DNA of 64,000 nt from a bacterium 1XD42-76 (GCA_009917545.1 QZDW01000007.1:62001-126000), one strand, 5' to 3'; positions 51,773 through 59,852 are shown, counted from the first letter of the stretch. The notes: generated from the sequence alone by a model not told the origin. A program made the numbers and translations.

Positions 51773-53182
51773 CTACTCTTTCCCGAGAACCGAACGAATC
51801 GTCGGATAGTCCATTCTTTCACTGCACATCCCGCCTGTCATAAGAAAATATCCGTCAGCAAAATCGAAAAAATTGTCGAGGGCGGAGATTCCGGCCAGTA
51901 CTGTGCCCTTTCCAAGAAGCTCCGAAAATACCTGCAGCACAATTTCCCTCGAATCCTGATCCAAAAGCTGGTAATGGCGGAATACGACTACATCCGGTCT
52001 CTCCAGCTTCAGCCGGAAGGCCGCAATCTTGATCCGCTCACCGATCACAAGAGATTCGCAGTCCCGCATTTCCAGATACTTCTCCTCCCCTGTCCACTTT
52101 ACAAACTCTTTTAGGATATACCGCTTCAAATGCGGCTTCACGATACCGAAGCGGCCTGTTTTTTCTGAAAGCCCAAACGCCAGATTATCAGCGGGACTCA
52201 TCCATTTTACAAGGCCTCCGAAATATGTAAAATCAATCTGGCGAATCCGAAGCTTTTGGCGTTTCCCCCTTTCCGTCTCAGAAATGAAAGCAGCATGGAT
52301 ATCCGGTTCCAGAAAAATGTCTCCTGGTTCCGGCTCCGGCTCCAGGAGCAGAAGAAACTCGCCGGTCTTTCCGCTGATCGAAAAATGCGCTCCGTCAATC
52401 CTCACAGACGGCCTGCAGCTTAGATCGACAGGAAGCCGTTTAACAGGAATATTGAGTTTCGCTGATATGGTTCCATAGGAAAAGATCGACTTATTGGAGA
52501 AATTTTCCCCTGCCTGTTCCTCCCATATGATCCGCCCCGCATCAATCAGGCAGACCCGGTCCAAAAGCGGCGCAAATCCCCCCATATCAATTCCGGAGAA
52601 CATCACAGACATTCCCTGGTCCCGGCAGAGGCAAAGAAGTTTTTCCATGAGCCGGAATCCTGATACCGAATACTCCAGCTCAGAGTCCTCGACTAAAACC
52701 AGCTCCACGCCTTCCAGTCTCGCTTTCATAAGGGCGGCGGCAAATTTCTGAATCGCTGTAAGCTTATCCACAGGCGTTTTTACATCCGCACGGATCCCAT
52801 ACACGGCCATCATATGTTCCACTTTTTCCTGCATGCTCTTTGGCGAAAAGATCCGCGGGAACTGTCTCTCTTCCCCAGAGTAGGTCGCTATGTTCTCCCA
52901 TATTTTCATGGAGCCGATCAGTCCGAAATTCTTTTTCAGATGCTTTACTTTCGGCATGCCGTCTGTTGCACCCCATCCCACCGGCTTCCCATAAAGGAAC
53001 CGGTACCCTTTCGACGGAATACATGTCCCTGCGACAATCTCCATCAGAAGTCTCTTTCCTGAATGGAATCCCCCTATGAGTCCCACAGACTCGCCTCTGC
53101 ATATCCTGAAATCAGCGCCCTTTAACATGGAATTATTTTCCACAGTCCAGATTGACGTCAGGCGGAGCAGCTCATTCTTCAT
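51773..53182 (-). CDS. Degenerate RbsA-like double ABC protein (probable pseudo-ATPase)
   Basis: A 469-residue protein with the outline of a two-domain sugar ABC ATPase. Its catalytic motifs are altered: the Walker A position reads GGFHSGKRLL (Arg in place of Ser/Thr), the signature position KLTAIQKFAAALMKA instead of LSxGxxQ, and the Walker B end VLVEDSELEY instead of DEP; the H-loop position has no histidine (MFSGIDMGG). The second half has no P-loop at all. The frame is intact and the gene overlaps the kinase gene, so it is maintained and not decaying. I infer a structural or signalling role, not ATP hydrolysis. The ATG at 53182 has CGGAG upstream. Confidence 0.7.
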   Translation of the reverse strand: MKNELLRLTSIWTVENNSMLKGADFRICRGESVGLIGGFHSGKRLLMEIVAGTCIPSKGYRFLYGKPVGWGATDGMPKVKHLKKNFGLIGSMKIWENIATYSGEERQFPRIFSPKSMQEKVEHMMAVYGIRADVKTPVDKLTAIQKFAAALMKARLEGVELVLVEDSELEYSVSGFRLMEKLLCLCRDQGMSVMFSGIDMGGFAPLLDRVCLIDAGRIIWEEQAGENFSNKSIFSYGTISAKLNIPVKRLPVDLSCRPSVRIDGAHFSISGKTGEFLLLLEPEPEPGDIFLEPDIHAAFISETERGKRQKLRIRQIDFTYFGGLVKWMSPADNLAFGLSEKTGRFGIVKPHLKRYILKEFVKWTGEEKYLEMRDCESLVIGERIKIAAFRLKLERPDVVVFRHYQLLDQDSREIVLQVFSELLGKGTVLAGISALDNFFDFADGYFLMTGGMCSERMDYPTIRSVLGKE

Positions 53183-53951
53183 GGAAAGGCTCCGTTCTCG
53201 CCGGCAGAAAGATTTCAACAAAGGTCCCGATTCCGGCAAAGCTTTTTACCGACAGTCCATATTCTTTGCCGAACAGAAGCTGAATCCTCTGATGGACGTT
53301 TCTAAGGCCAACTCCGTGGTTCTGTCCCTCTCCTGCAGCCTCGGAATGAATGGAATATTCCAGCTTCTCCAGCTGTTTTGGAGACATCCCGGAACCGTTA
53401 TCTGCAACGATAATGCTGAGATTTTCATCCATCAGATATGCCTTTAAGGTCACACGGCCGCCTGATGTAATGTCGTTGAAGGCGTGAAGAATCGCATTCT
53501 CCACAAGCGGCTGCAGGCAGAGCTTGGGAAGCATACATGCGAGGATCCGCGGCTGGTCGTCCTGGTCGATGTCCACGCTCAGGGTAAATTTATTCTTAAA
53601 GCGGTATTGCTGAATCGAAATATAATTTTTCAGGTTCTTAAGTTCTTCTTCAAATGAGACTGCCGTTCCCCTGATGCTGATATTGTACCGAAAAAACAGC
53701 CCCAGCGCCTTTACGGTATCTGCCAGGTCATACATCCCCTCACTGAGCGCCTGTCCGCGGATACACTCCAGTGTATTATACAGGAAATGCGGGTTGATCT
53801 GGTTTTGTAAATAGGTAATATCCGCCTGCTTCTGGGCAAGGTCATTCTCCAGACTGGACTTTTGTATCATCATCTCCTGAGCGACCCGGTTCTGGACAAA
53901 GCGCTCAAATTGGGATGTTGTCATAACCATTAACTTATTCATTGCATTCAC
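53172..53951 (-). CDS. Cytosolic LytS/YesM-type histidine kinase without sensor domain
   Basis: A 259-residue kinase. A coiled coil (residues 15-50) leads to LQNQINPHFLYNTLECIRGQ with the phospho-acceptor His55. ATPase motifs are complete: QPLVENAILHAF (N box), VADNGSGMS (G1) and NHGVGLRNVHQRI (G2). Relatives of the YesM type are about 550-600 residues with two membrane helices and an outside sensor; all of that is missing here. It must take its signal from another protein, and the genes overlapping downstream encode transporter-like components. It starts with GTG overlapping the regulator stop by four bases (GTGA). Confidence 0.88.
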   Translation of the reverse strand: MNAMNKLMVMTTSQFERFVQNRVAQEMMIQKSSLENDLAQKQADITYLQNQINPHFLYNTLECIRGQALSEGMYDLADTVKALGLFFRYNISIRGTAVSFEEELKNLKNYISIQQYRFKNKFTLSVDIDQDDQPRILACMLPKLCLQPLVENAILHAFNDITSGGRVTLKAYLMDENLSIIVADNGSGMSPKQLEKLEYSIHSEAAGEGQNHGVGLRNVHQRIQLLFGKEYGLSVKSFAGIGTFVEIFLPARTEPFHEE

Positions 53952-55567
53952 CCGTATATCCTTCGGTATTCCGTTGGCTTTAATCCCATTTTCTTACGGA
54001 ATAGTTTGCTGAAATACCGCGCGTCCGGAAATCCCAGGGAACCGGCGATCTCGTTGATGTTCATATCGCTGTTCGTGAGAAGTTCACACGCCTTTTTAAT
54101 CTTGAACAATGTCACATATTCCGTAAAACTCTGGCCGGTTTTTCTAACGAACAATGTGGAAAAATATGCCGGATTCAGGTTTACGATCTCAGCGACATCC
54201 TCCAGCTTAATGGCTTCCTGATAGTGCTCTTCCACAAAGCTGCAGGCAAGGCGGATCGGCTTTAAATTTTTCTTATCTACCAGCCTGACGCATTCCCGAA
54301 TCTGGGAGCCGTATACCCGAATCATCATATCCCGGTATTCCTCAAGGGAATTGATGCTGCCAAGGAACGGCCGCTTTCCGCCCCATCCCTTGTTTTCGCC
54401 CGAGGGGTCCAGCCCGGTCTGACGGCAGAAGTTCTCCCGGCATTCGTCCACAATGTCGTCGATATGTTTGACGAAAACCGCGAATTCCTTGGACGCCTCC
54501 ACACTTCTCGGCATGGAAAAAATCTCCTGGATCACGTTATGAAATCCCTCTTCGTCCAGAACATCCCAGGCATGCTGGATCTGTTTTGTCCAGTCCTTCG
54601 TTTTCTCCTCAATATCCGCTTCCCCCAGCTGCTCGTACCAGATAATCCGGTTCGTTCCAATCCCAAACCGGCAAAATAAGGTATTCCATGCACAATTTGA
54701 AGCGTAAGGGATCTCAGATGGGCTGTCCACTGCTTTTCCGACGCACATGGTAATATGCATCCCGCTGAAAACATCTGCAAGCGCCCGTACCCTTGCATAG
54801 AGATTCTTAAGCTCCCTCTCAAGCTCTGCCTCGATGTCCGGAGCATAGTTGATGAAACATTTAAAGCCCCGCGGCTGTTCTGTGCTGATGTGTTCATGGC
54901 ATTGGCCGGCCAGAGTCTTTTCCACCATACTCTTCAGTTTCTCGATCACGGAAGTGACCTGTTCATCCGTCCGCTTTTCTGCCCGGCGGTCATCCACGAT
55001 AAGATAGATAAAGCGGAAACGTCCCGGCTTTAAGTTCAGCATAAATTCCTTATTGATCTCATCAAGGTTCGAAAAGGTACTGCTGGTTTTCCTGCCCTTG
55101 ATTACATCATGCGCCACATTCCGCATAAAATAATCATGGACAGTATGGATATACACCATATTATCTTTTTCAACGCTTCCTTTGCGGATCTTCTCCCCGA
55201 TCCGCAGTAACGTCTCATTTAACTCATCCTCGTTGACTGGTTTCAGCAAATAATCGTTCACCTTATATTTCAGCGCGTTATAGGCATACTCAAACTGGTG
55301 ATAACCGCTCAGCACTACAAAATTCGTCTTGTATCCGTTTTCATTGCACCAGCGGATCACCTCCAGGCCGTCCGTGACAGGCATGCGGATATCCGTAATC
55401 ACGATTTCCGGCCGGTAGAGCATGATCGACTTTTTCAGATCCTCTCCATCGTTCGACATATGAACCAACTCCATATCCATCTCGTCGAACCGGATCAGCT
55501 GCTTCAGCATTTCACAAATATTCTGTTCGTCGTCCGCTATGATTATCTGAATCTTTCTATTCGCCAT
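53948..55567 (-). CDS. YesN-type response regulator with AraC DNA-binding domain
   Basis: A 539-residue response regulator. Residues 1-125 are the receiver: IIADDEQN acidic pair, VITDIRMP with phospho-acceptor Asp59, and LLKPVNEDEL with the conserved lysine. A middle region of about 300 residues, as in long YesN proteins, is followed by two AraC HTH motifs (LEDVAEIVNLNPAYFSTLFV and INEIAGSLGFPDARYFSKLF). It would activate promoters on phosphorylation by the adjacent kinase. The ATG at 55567 has GGGAG upstream. It is the first gene of the five-gene unit. Confidence 0.93.
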   Translation of the reverse strand: MANRKIQIIIADDEQNICEMLKQLIRFDEMDMELVHMSNDGEDLKKSIMLYRPEIVITDIRMPVTDGLEVIRWCNENGYKTNFVVLSGYHQFEYAYNALKYKVNDYLLKPVNEDELNETLLRIGEKIRKGSVEKDNMVYIHTVHDYFMRNVAHDVIKGRKTSSTFSNLDEINKEFMLNLKPGRFRFIYLIVDDRRAEKRTDEQVTSVIEKLKSMVEKTLAGQCHEHISTEQPRGFKCFINYAPDIEAELERELKNLYARVRALADVFSGMHITMCVGKAVDSPSEIPYASNCAWNTLFCRFGIGTNRIIWYEQLGEADIEEKTKDWTKQIQHAWDVLDEEGFHNVIQEIFSMPRSVEASKEFAVFVKHIDDIVDECRENFCRQTGLDPSGENKGWGGKRPFLGSINSLEEYRDMMIRVYGSQIRECVRLVDKKNLKPIRLACSFVEEHYQEAIKLEDVAEIVNLNPAYFSTLFVRKTGQSFTEYVTLFKIKKACELLTNSDMNINEIAGSLGFPDARYFSKLFRKKMGLKPTEYRRIYG

Positions 55568-55667
55568 AGATAACTCCCATCTCTGCTGTCCAATCTGCTG
55601 TTTCAATCATAACATAAAAAAATACTCATTTCCACAAAAAATCTTTTTCCGACAGGATGCGTATCCG

Positions 55668-55725
55668 ATTACTATGAAAGTTCATCGCCGCAGGTGATCT
55701 AAGTTCAGGGATGCAAATGCGAAGG
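55668..55725 (+). repeat. REP-like palindromic repeat, copy 5 (short)
   Basis: ATTACTATGAAAGTTC, ATCGCCGCAGGTGAT, CTAAGTTCAGGGATGC, AAATGCGAAGG. It matches copy 1 closely in the first 45 bases; the GC-rich second hairpin is missing. It lies between the divergent response-regulator and MATE genes. Confidence 0.75.
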
Positions 55726-55773
55726 TTTTAACAAAATTCCATAAAAAAGTGATAAAATCTAAAATTTAGCACA

Positions 55774-55953
55774 TTGTGTTTCGATCTGTATTCCTTCATA
55801 ATAGAAGCGGCGAATGATTCGGCAGGCCTGCGCGGATCTGTCCCGGCGTGCGGGGAAATACTGCGCGGCTACAGGACGATATGAAGTAACGGGCGGACAT
55901 CCCGCTGCAGGCGGTTTTTAATGGTGCATCCAGCAATATCAGGAGGGAGCTCT
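55774..55953 (+). promoter_or_regulatory. Promoter and long structured leader of the MATE gene
   Basis: TTGTGT (55774-55779), 17 bases, CATAAT (55797-55802) predict a start near 55809 and a GC-rich leader of about 145 bases. GGCCTGCGCGG (near 55825) can pair with CCGCTGCAGGC (near 55902), and CCGC/GCGG with TGCAG loop just before TTTTTA can form a weak terminator. This alternative pairing looks like an attenuator. I cannot match it to a riboswitch class I know. Confidence 0.4.
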
Positions 55954-57300
55954 ATGATGCTTAACATGACGAAAGGGAAGCCGCTTCCTCTCATCTTGCG
56001 GTACTATATCCCGCTTGCGGCTACTTCCTTTTTCCAGATCCTCTATCATTTCGCCGATACGGTGATCGTCGGCAAATTCGTCGGTACCGGAGCAATGGCA
56101 GCCGTCGGCTCCACTACTCCCATAAACTTTTTCTTTGTCGGCTTCCTGAACGGAGTCGCCGCCGGCTTCTGTATCCCCGCCGCCCGCCATTTCGGGGCAG
56201 ACAATCATCCATCCCTGAAGCAGGACTTTGCCAATATACTTATTCTGTCGGTAGTAATCAGCGCACTCATGACCGGACTGACTCTTTTCTTCCTTGATGA
56301 CTTCCTGAGACTTATGTCAACGCCCGCTGAGCTTTTTGAGGACTGCCGCATCTACCTGATCTGGATGTTTGCCGGCATCATCACGATTATGATGTACAAC
56401 ACCCTGTCCGGAGTCCTCCGCTCGGTCGGTGATTCCAGAACGCCCTTTGTCTGCCTTGTCCTTACCTCAATCATCAATGTCATTTTAAATGTGATTCTCG
56501 TCATTCCGTTCGGTCTCGGCGTCGCAGGAGTCGGAATCGCCACCGTAATTTCGCAGGGCTTTTCGGCGCTCTACTGTCTGGCTGTGTTATATAAAAAATG
56601 CCGGTTCCTGATTCCGGAACGCGGCGAATGGCATTATAACAGGGAAACAAGCGGAGAGCTTTTAAAAAACGGAATCCCTATGGGCTTCCAAATGTCAATC
56701 ACGGCCATCGGATCCCTGGCTCTCCAGAGCGCGATTAACCGTCAGGGCCCTGACGCGGTGGCCGCGGTATCTGCCGCAACCAGGATCCGCCAGTTTGCCT
56801 ATCTTACAATGAATGCGATGGGAACCACCGGTTCCACTTATTGCAGCCAAAATCTCGGCGCGAAGCGGATGGACCGAATCCTGGACGGGATGAAATGGAT
56901 GTTCCTTGCAGACATCGGCATCTGCGCCGTGAACGCACTCGTCATTCTCCTCTTTGGTCCGTTCCTCTTAAATATGTTCTTTCGTGAGCCGGATCCTGTC
57001 ATCATGGAAATGGCTCTGCGGCTGCTTCATATCGGTATGGCCCTTTATCTTTTCCTGGCAATGATCTACCTGTTCCGTTCCTGCATCCAGGGCCTCGGAT
57101 ACGCGTCCCTGACTATGATCTGCGGACTTCAGGAACTCATTGCCCGCTTTATTGCTTCCTTTTATCTCGTGGAGGCTTTCGGATACACGGGGATCTGCCT
57201 GGCCGACCCCCTGGCCTGGATTATGGCAGATCTGGTCGCTGTTCCCGCCTTTTTCCTCGTGCTTAAGAAAGTACAGAGGAAGCTTAGCGAAGCCGCATGA
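55954..57300 (+). CDS. MATE family efflux transporter
   Basis: A 448-residue drug/sodium antiporter with twelve membrane segments. LPLILRYYIPLAATSFFQIL then YHFADTVIVGKFVG at the N-terminus and the second-half repeat ELLKNGIPMGFQMSITAIGS are the MATE pattern, with length in the usual range. It would export cationic drugs or metabolites. The ATG at 55954 has AGGAGGG upstream; a longer frame from 55921 has no site. A second, decayed MATE gene lies at 59853-60977, so this is the working copy. Two small membrane genes follow in the same direction. Confidence 0.92.
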   Translation: MMLNMTKGKPLPLILRYYIPLAATSFFQILYHFADTVIVGKFVGTGAMAAVGSTTPINFFFVGFLNGVAAGFCIPAARHFGADNHPSLKQDFANILILSVVISALMTGLTLFFLDDFLRLMSTPAELFEDCRIYLIWMFAGIITIMMYNTLSGVLRSVGDSRTPFVCLVLTSIINVILNVILVIPFGLGVAGVGIATVISQGFSALYCLAVLYKKCRFLIPERGEWHYNRETSGELLKNGIPMGFQMSITAIGSLALQSAINRQGPDAVAAVSAATRIRQFAYLTMNAMGTTGSTYCSQNLGAKRMDRILDGMKWMFLADIGICAVNALVILLFGPFLLNMFFREPDPVIMEMALRLLHIGMALYLFLAMIYLFRSCIQGLGYASLTMICGLQELIARFIASFYLVEAFGYTGICLADPLAWIMADLVAVPAFFLVLKKVQRKLSEAA

Positions 57301-57391
57301 TTGGTAAGGCAGATTCTGTATTTACGCACAGCAAAAACCTGCCCCTGTCATTATGGAAACTGTCATTATGGAAAGCGAGGAAACATCCATC

Positions 57392-57856
57392 ATGAAATCA
57401 CTGCATATAGAGGAAAAATTAAAATACCTGACAACGGCGCATGGAACCCGCTATCTCTTCGGTATCCTGGTTCTCATCACGATTATGGTCGCTGTTTTCC
57501 GCATTCAGGAAAAGACCTCCTATGGGATCGCCTTTAACGAGGATCAGATCGTCATCTCCGGCCCTGCGGGAACGGATGTTATAGCGGCGGATTACCAGTC
57601 AATCCGCTCGGTCACGCTCCTTAAAAGCTATGAGGCCGGAGACATGATATCAGGAATCTCACAAAAGGGGCTTTACTACGGCCGTTATGAAAATAACGTC
57701 TATGGGGAATATTTCCTGTGTGTCATTCCCTCGATTCAGAGTTCGATTGAGATCCGTACTGATTCAGAAGTCATCGTTTTCAATTATGAATCTGAAAAAG
57801 TCACTGCTGCCCTCAGTCAGGCATTAAGTGACCTGGTTCTGGAAAAACAACATTAA
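57392..57856 (+). CDS. Small membrane protein of unknown function
   Basis: A 154-residue protein with a short cytosolic start (SLHIEEKLKYLTTAHGTRY), one membrane helix (about residues 22-40, LFGILVLITIMVAVFRI), and a soluble domain of short beta-strands resembling a bacterial PH-like domain (IAFNEDQIVISGP, then SIQSSIEIRTDSEVIVFNYE and a C-terminal helix). I do not recognise the family. GAGGAAA lies 10-11 bases before the ATG at 57392; two in-frame ATGs at 57353 and 57368 are possible. It lies between the MATE gene and a protein of similar design, so the pair may work together. Confidence 0.6.
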   Translation: MKSLHIEEKLKYLTTAHGTRYLFGILVLITIMVAVFRIQEKTSYGIAFNEDQIVISGPAGTDVIAADYQSIRSVTLLKSYEAGDMISGISQKGLYYGRYENNVYGEYFLCVIPSIQSSIEIRTDSEVIVFNYESEKVTAALSQALSDLVLEKQH

Positions 57857-57879
57857 AACCGGAAAAGGAAGAAGCCCAT

Positions 57880-58383
57880 ATGCGTTTTCTCATCAATCCA
57901 CCCAAGGCAGCCTTCAGCCTGTCCGCCACCCTCATATTCCTGTACCTGTTTGTCGCTTCCTGCCAAAGCGGGAAGCTCATACCTCTGATTCTCTACCTTA
58001 TCCTTACCATCATTTATCTTGGACTGGCCTGCTACTATTCGATTATTTTTGAAATGGATGAAAACGGGGTCCGCAACCGCTTCCTTTTCTGGTCGTTTAT
58101 GGACATCCCCTGGGATGAAATGAAAGAAGTAGGAATCGCGAATATGAAGGTTATAAAAAATGCGGAAAAGAAAAAAGTGGGAGAGCTTTATCTCTATTTT
58201 TCCCGGGAAACAATGACGGAAAAAGAGCGTTTCCATATGTGCCTTCACTGGCCGCCGAAGGATAAACGGTATATGCGCTATTCGGTCAAACGTCTGAAAA
58301 AACTTCATCGGTACTGGGATGAAAAGCCGGTGTTTGCCTGGCTCTCGGAGGAAGCCTATATGGACCGGTATTTCAGGCAGTAG
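57880..58383 (+). CDS. Small two-helix membrane protein, PH-like
   Basis: A 167-residue protein with two membrane helices (about residues 10-27 and 33-52) followed by a soluble domain of about 110 residues that begins IIFEMDENGVRNRFLFWSFM, then DIPWDEMKEVGI. That is the pattern of bacterial PH-like (YcxB-type) domains. It starts 23 bases after the preceding gene with AAAGGAAG before the ATG. Its family is not certain and I infer no specific function. Confidence 0.65.
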   Translation: MRFLINPPKAAFSLSATLIFLYLFVASCQSGKLIPLILYLILTIIYLGLACYYSIIFEMDENGVRNRFLFWSFMDIPWDEMKEVGIANMKVIKNAEKKKVGELYLYFSRETMTEKERFHMCLHWPPKDKRYMRYSVKRLKKLHRYWDEKPVFAWLSEEAYMDRYFRQ

Positions 58384-58395
58384 GCAGGTGAGTTT

Positions 58396-58629
58396 TCAGA
58401 ACAGCCTCTCCCCTTCCTCCGACAGCCGTATCGCCGTCGTAAGCGCCAGGCAGACGAGCGCGGCCGCGGACAGCATCAGATACACAGCGCGCAGACCGAA
58501 CGTGTCAGAGACCAGACCGGCGGCAAAGGTGATGACCGCTCCACCGACGCCCTTCGCTGTTGCAATCAGACTAAGCGCCGTCGCCGTCACAAATACCGCG
58601 GCCACAAAAAGGATAAAATTATTTTGCAT
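58396..58629 (-). pseudogene. MFS transporter C-terminal fragment
   Basis: A 77-residue frame with two or three membrane helices (FILFVAAVFVTATALSLIAT, AKGVGGAVITFAAGLVSD, AVYLMLSAAALVCLALT), matching the last helices of a major facilitator transporter. The first ten helices are absent, and no upstream frame continues it. From 58640 to 58814 I see no gene. Confidence 0.6.
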
Positions 58630-58814
58630 CGGTTCCCTGAAGTCTGCTTCCGAAATCTTGTAGCGGGTTTTGTACTGTCACAATATGTTATTTGTTCTTC
58701 TGAACGCCCCTGCAGAATCGTGCTTCAATACAGAATGGTGTGAAATATATGTAGAATTTGGGTAAATATGAAATAAACCTGAGAGTTTTTTGCAGCATGC
58801 GGTTCACAAAACAT

Positions 58815-58843
58815 TTGTCAAATCAAAGAAAATATACTATAAT
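58815..58843 (+). promoter_or_regulatory. Promoter of the Panacea cluster
   Basis: TTGTCA (58815-58820), 17 bases, TATAAT (58838-58843), about 35 bases before the AAAGGAG site of the next gene. A single promoter appears to serve all three small genes. Confidence 0.75.
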
Positions 58844-58884
58844 GATATCAGGGGAAATGTATCTAAGCCAGAAAGGAGTTATTT

Positions 58885-59322
58885 ATGGCATTATATCCAG
58901 CACAATATGTTGCGGATTACACTATAAGTTATTGTACGCGAGCCAAAAAACCTATTAGCAACCTAAAGTTACAAAAAATGTTGTATTTCCTCTGGGTTGA
59001 CTATTATAAAAAAACAAAATGCGAACTTTATCTTGATGATATTTGTGCATGGAAACTCGGGCCTGTTGTGCCAAATGTATATTATAATTTTTGCTTATAC
59101 GCAGGAACCCCCATTACCCTCGAGTCGCCAAACAAAATTGAACAAAAAGATACTGGCTTGTTAGACTCCATTATTAAGCAATACCTTCCAATGCCTGCAA
59201 GTACTTTAGTCGATATGACACATACCAAAGGGAAGCCCTGGGATAAGGTATATCAAAATGGCATAGGGAACCGATTTGTGATACCTTTTTCTTTGATAAA
59301 AGATTTGGAGTGCAACGAATAA
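58885..59322 (+). CDS. Panacea (SocA-like, DUF4065) antitoxin domain protein
   Basis: A 145-residue protein of the Panacea/SocA-like family. The N-terminus YPAQYVADYTISYCTRAKKP then ISNLKLQKMLYFLWVDYY is the family hallmark, and WKLGPVVPNVYYNF follows. Panacea domains are antitoxins known to neutralise many unrelated toxins encoded beside them. The start has GAAAGGAG upstream. The gene is AT-richer than its surroundings, as expected for a mobile defence gene. The next two small frames are the natural toxin candidates. Confidence 0.8.
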   Translation: MALYPAQYVADYTISYCTRAKKPISNLKLQKMLYFLWVDYYKKTKCELYLDDICAWKLGPVVPNVYYNFCLYAGTPITLESPNKIEQKDTGLLDSIIKQYLPMPASTLVDMTHTKGKPWDKVYQNGIGNRFVIPFSLIKDLECNE

Positions 59323-59365
59323 TGCTGATAGAGGAATCCACTATTTATCTAACAACCTGCAGGCA

Positions 59366-59629
59366 ATGCGTCGATTAGTCGAAAATGACTATATTGCGGG
59401 TGAAAAGGAATTCAAAGGACTATATCAGCCATTAATGAAACTAAGTGACCATGTTAATTTAGAAATCGGTCGTTACAGCTATTACTCGATAAATGAGCAA
59501 AAAGTCAGTGATTTAGAGAAGAAGAATCAGACGCTTCAGGAGGATTTAAAACAAGCGACAAAGGAACTTAACAATGCAAAACACCAGACTGTTCGTGTAA
59601 CCCCCAATGTTGTGGAATCAAGCGAATAA
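59366..59629 (+). CDS. Coiled-coil protein next to the Panacea antitoxin
   Basis: An 87-residue product with a helical N-terminal half (MRRLVENDYIAGEKEFKGLY) and a clear coiled coil (VSDLEKKNQTLQEDLKQATK). The same frame is open back to about 59295 without ATG, GTG or TTG and still reads like protein (ADRGIHYLSNNLQ), so the true start may be lost by a frameshift or be a rare codon. It directly follows the antitoxin and precedes a tiny membrane protein. I do not recognise the family. Confidence 0.5.
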   Translation: MRRLVENDYIAGEKEFKGLYQPLMKLSDHVNLEIGRYSYYSINEQKVSDLEKKNQTLQEDLKQATKELNNAKHQTVRVTPNVVESSE

Positions 59630-59637
59630 GGAAACGA

Positions 59638-59748
59638 TTGCCATATATCTTCTGGCTAAATATTACATTGGCTGGTCTTGTGGTGATAGATTTACTTGCT
59701 TGGTATTTCAATACTTATTATCAATTTTTGCCGATGATAGTTGACTGA
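59638..59748 (+). CDS. Tiny membrane protein, candidate toxin (36 aa)
   Basis: From a TTG six bases after AAGG there is a 36-residue frame: PYIFWLNITLAGLVVIDLLA, then WYFNTYYQFLPMIVD. It is one membrane helix flanked by aromatic residues. It lies nine bases after the coiled-coil gene and before a hairpin terminator, so it belongs to the same transcript. Small membrane-active toxins are among the known partners of Panacea antitoxins. The coding status is not proved: the start is TTG and the frame is short. Confidence 0.4.
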   Translation: MPYIFWLNITLAGLVVIDLLAWYFNTYYQFLPMIVD

Positions 59749-59782
59749 TTTCCTCAATAAAAAATCTTCGTCATTTTCTGAG

Positions 59783-59805
59783 CGGCGTGGAACTACTCCA
59801 CGCCG
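59783..59805 (+). terminator. Hairpin closing the Panacea cluster
   Basis: CGGCGTGGA (59783-59791) pairs with TCCACGCCG (59797-59805), with a five-base loop and TTCTCTTCGT after it. It may also serve the minus-strand MATE remnant. Confidence 0.65.
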
Positions 59806-59852
59806 TTCTCTTCGTATCGTCCCGTTCACGTCCCGGCGTATCCTTTTGTATT

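Noticed and set aside
55809-55953. Guanidine or ZTP riboswitch before the MATE gene
   Set aside because: None of the conserved sequence blocks I know for these classes is present.
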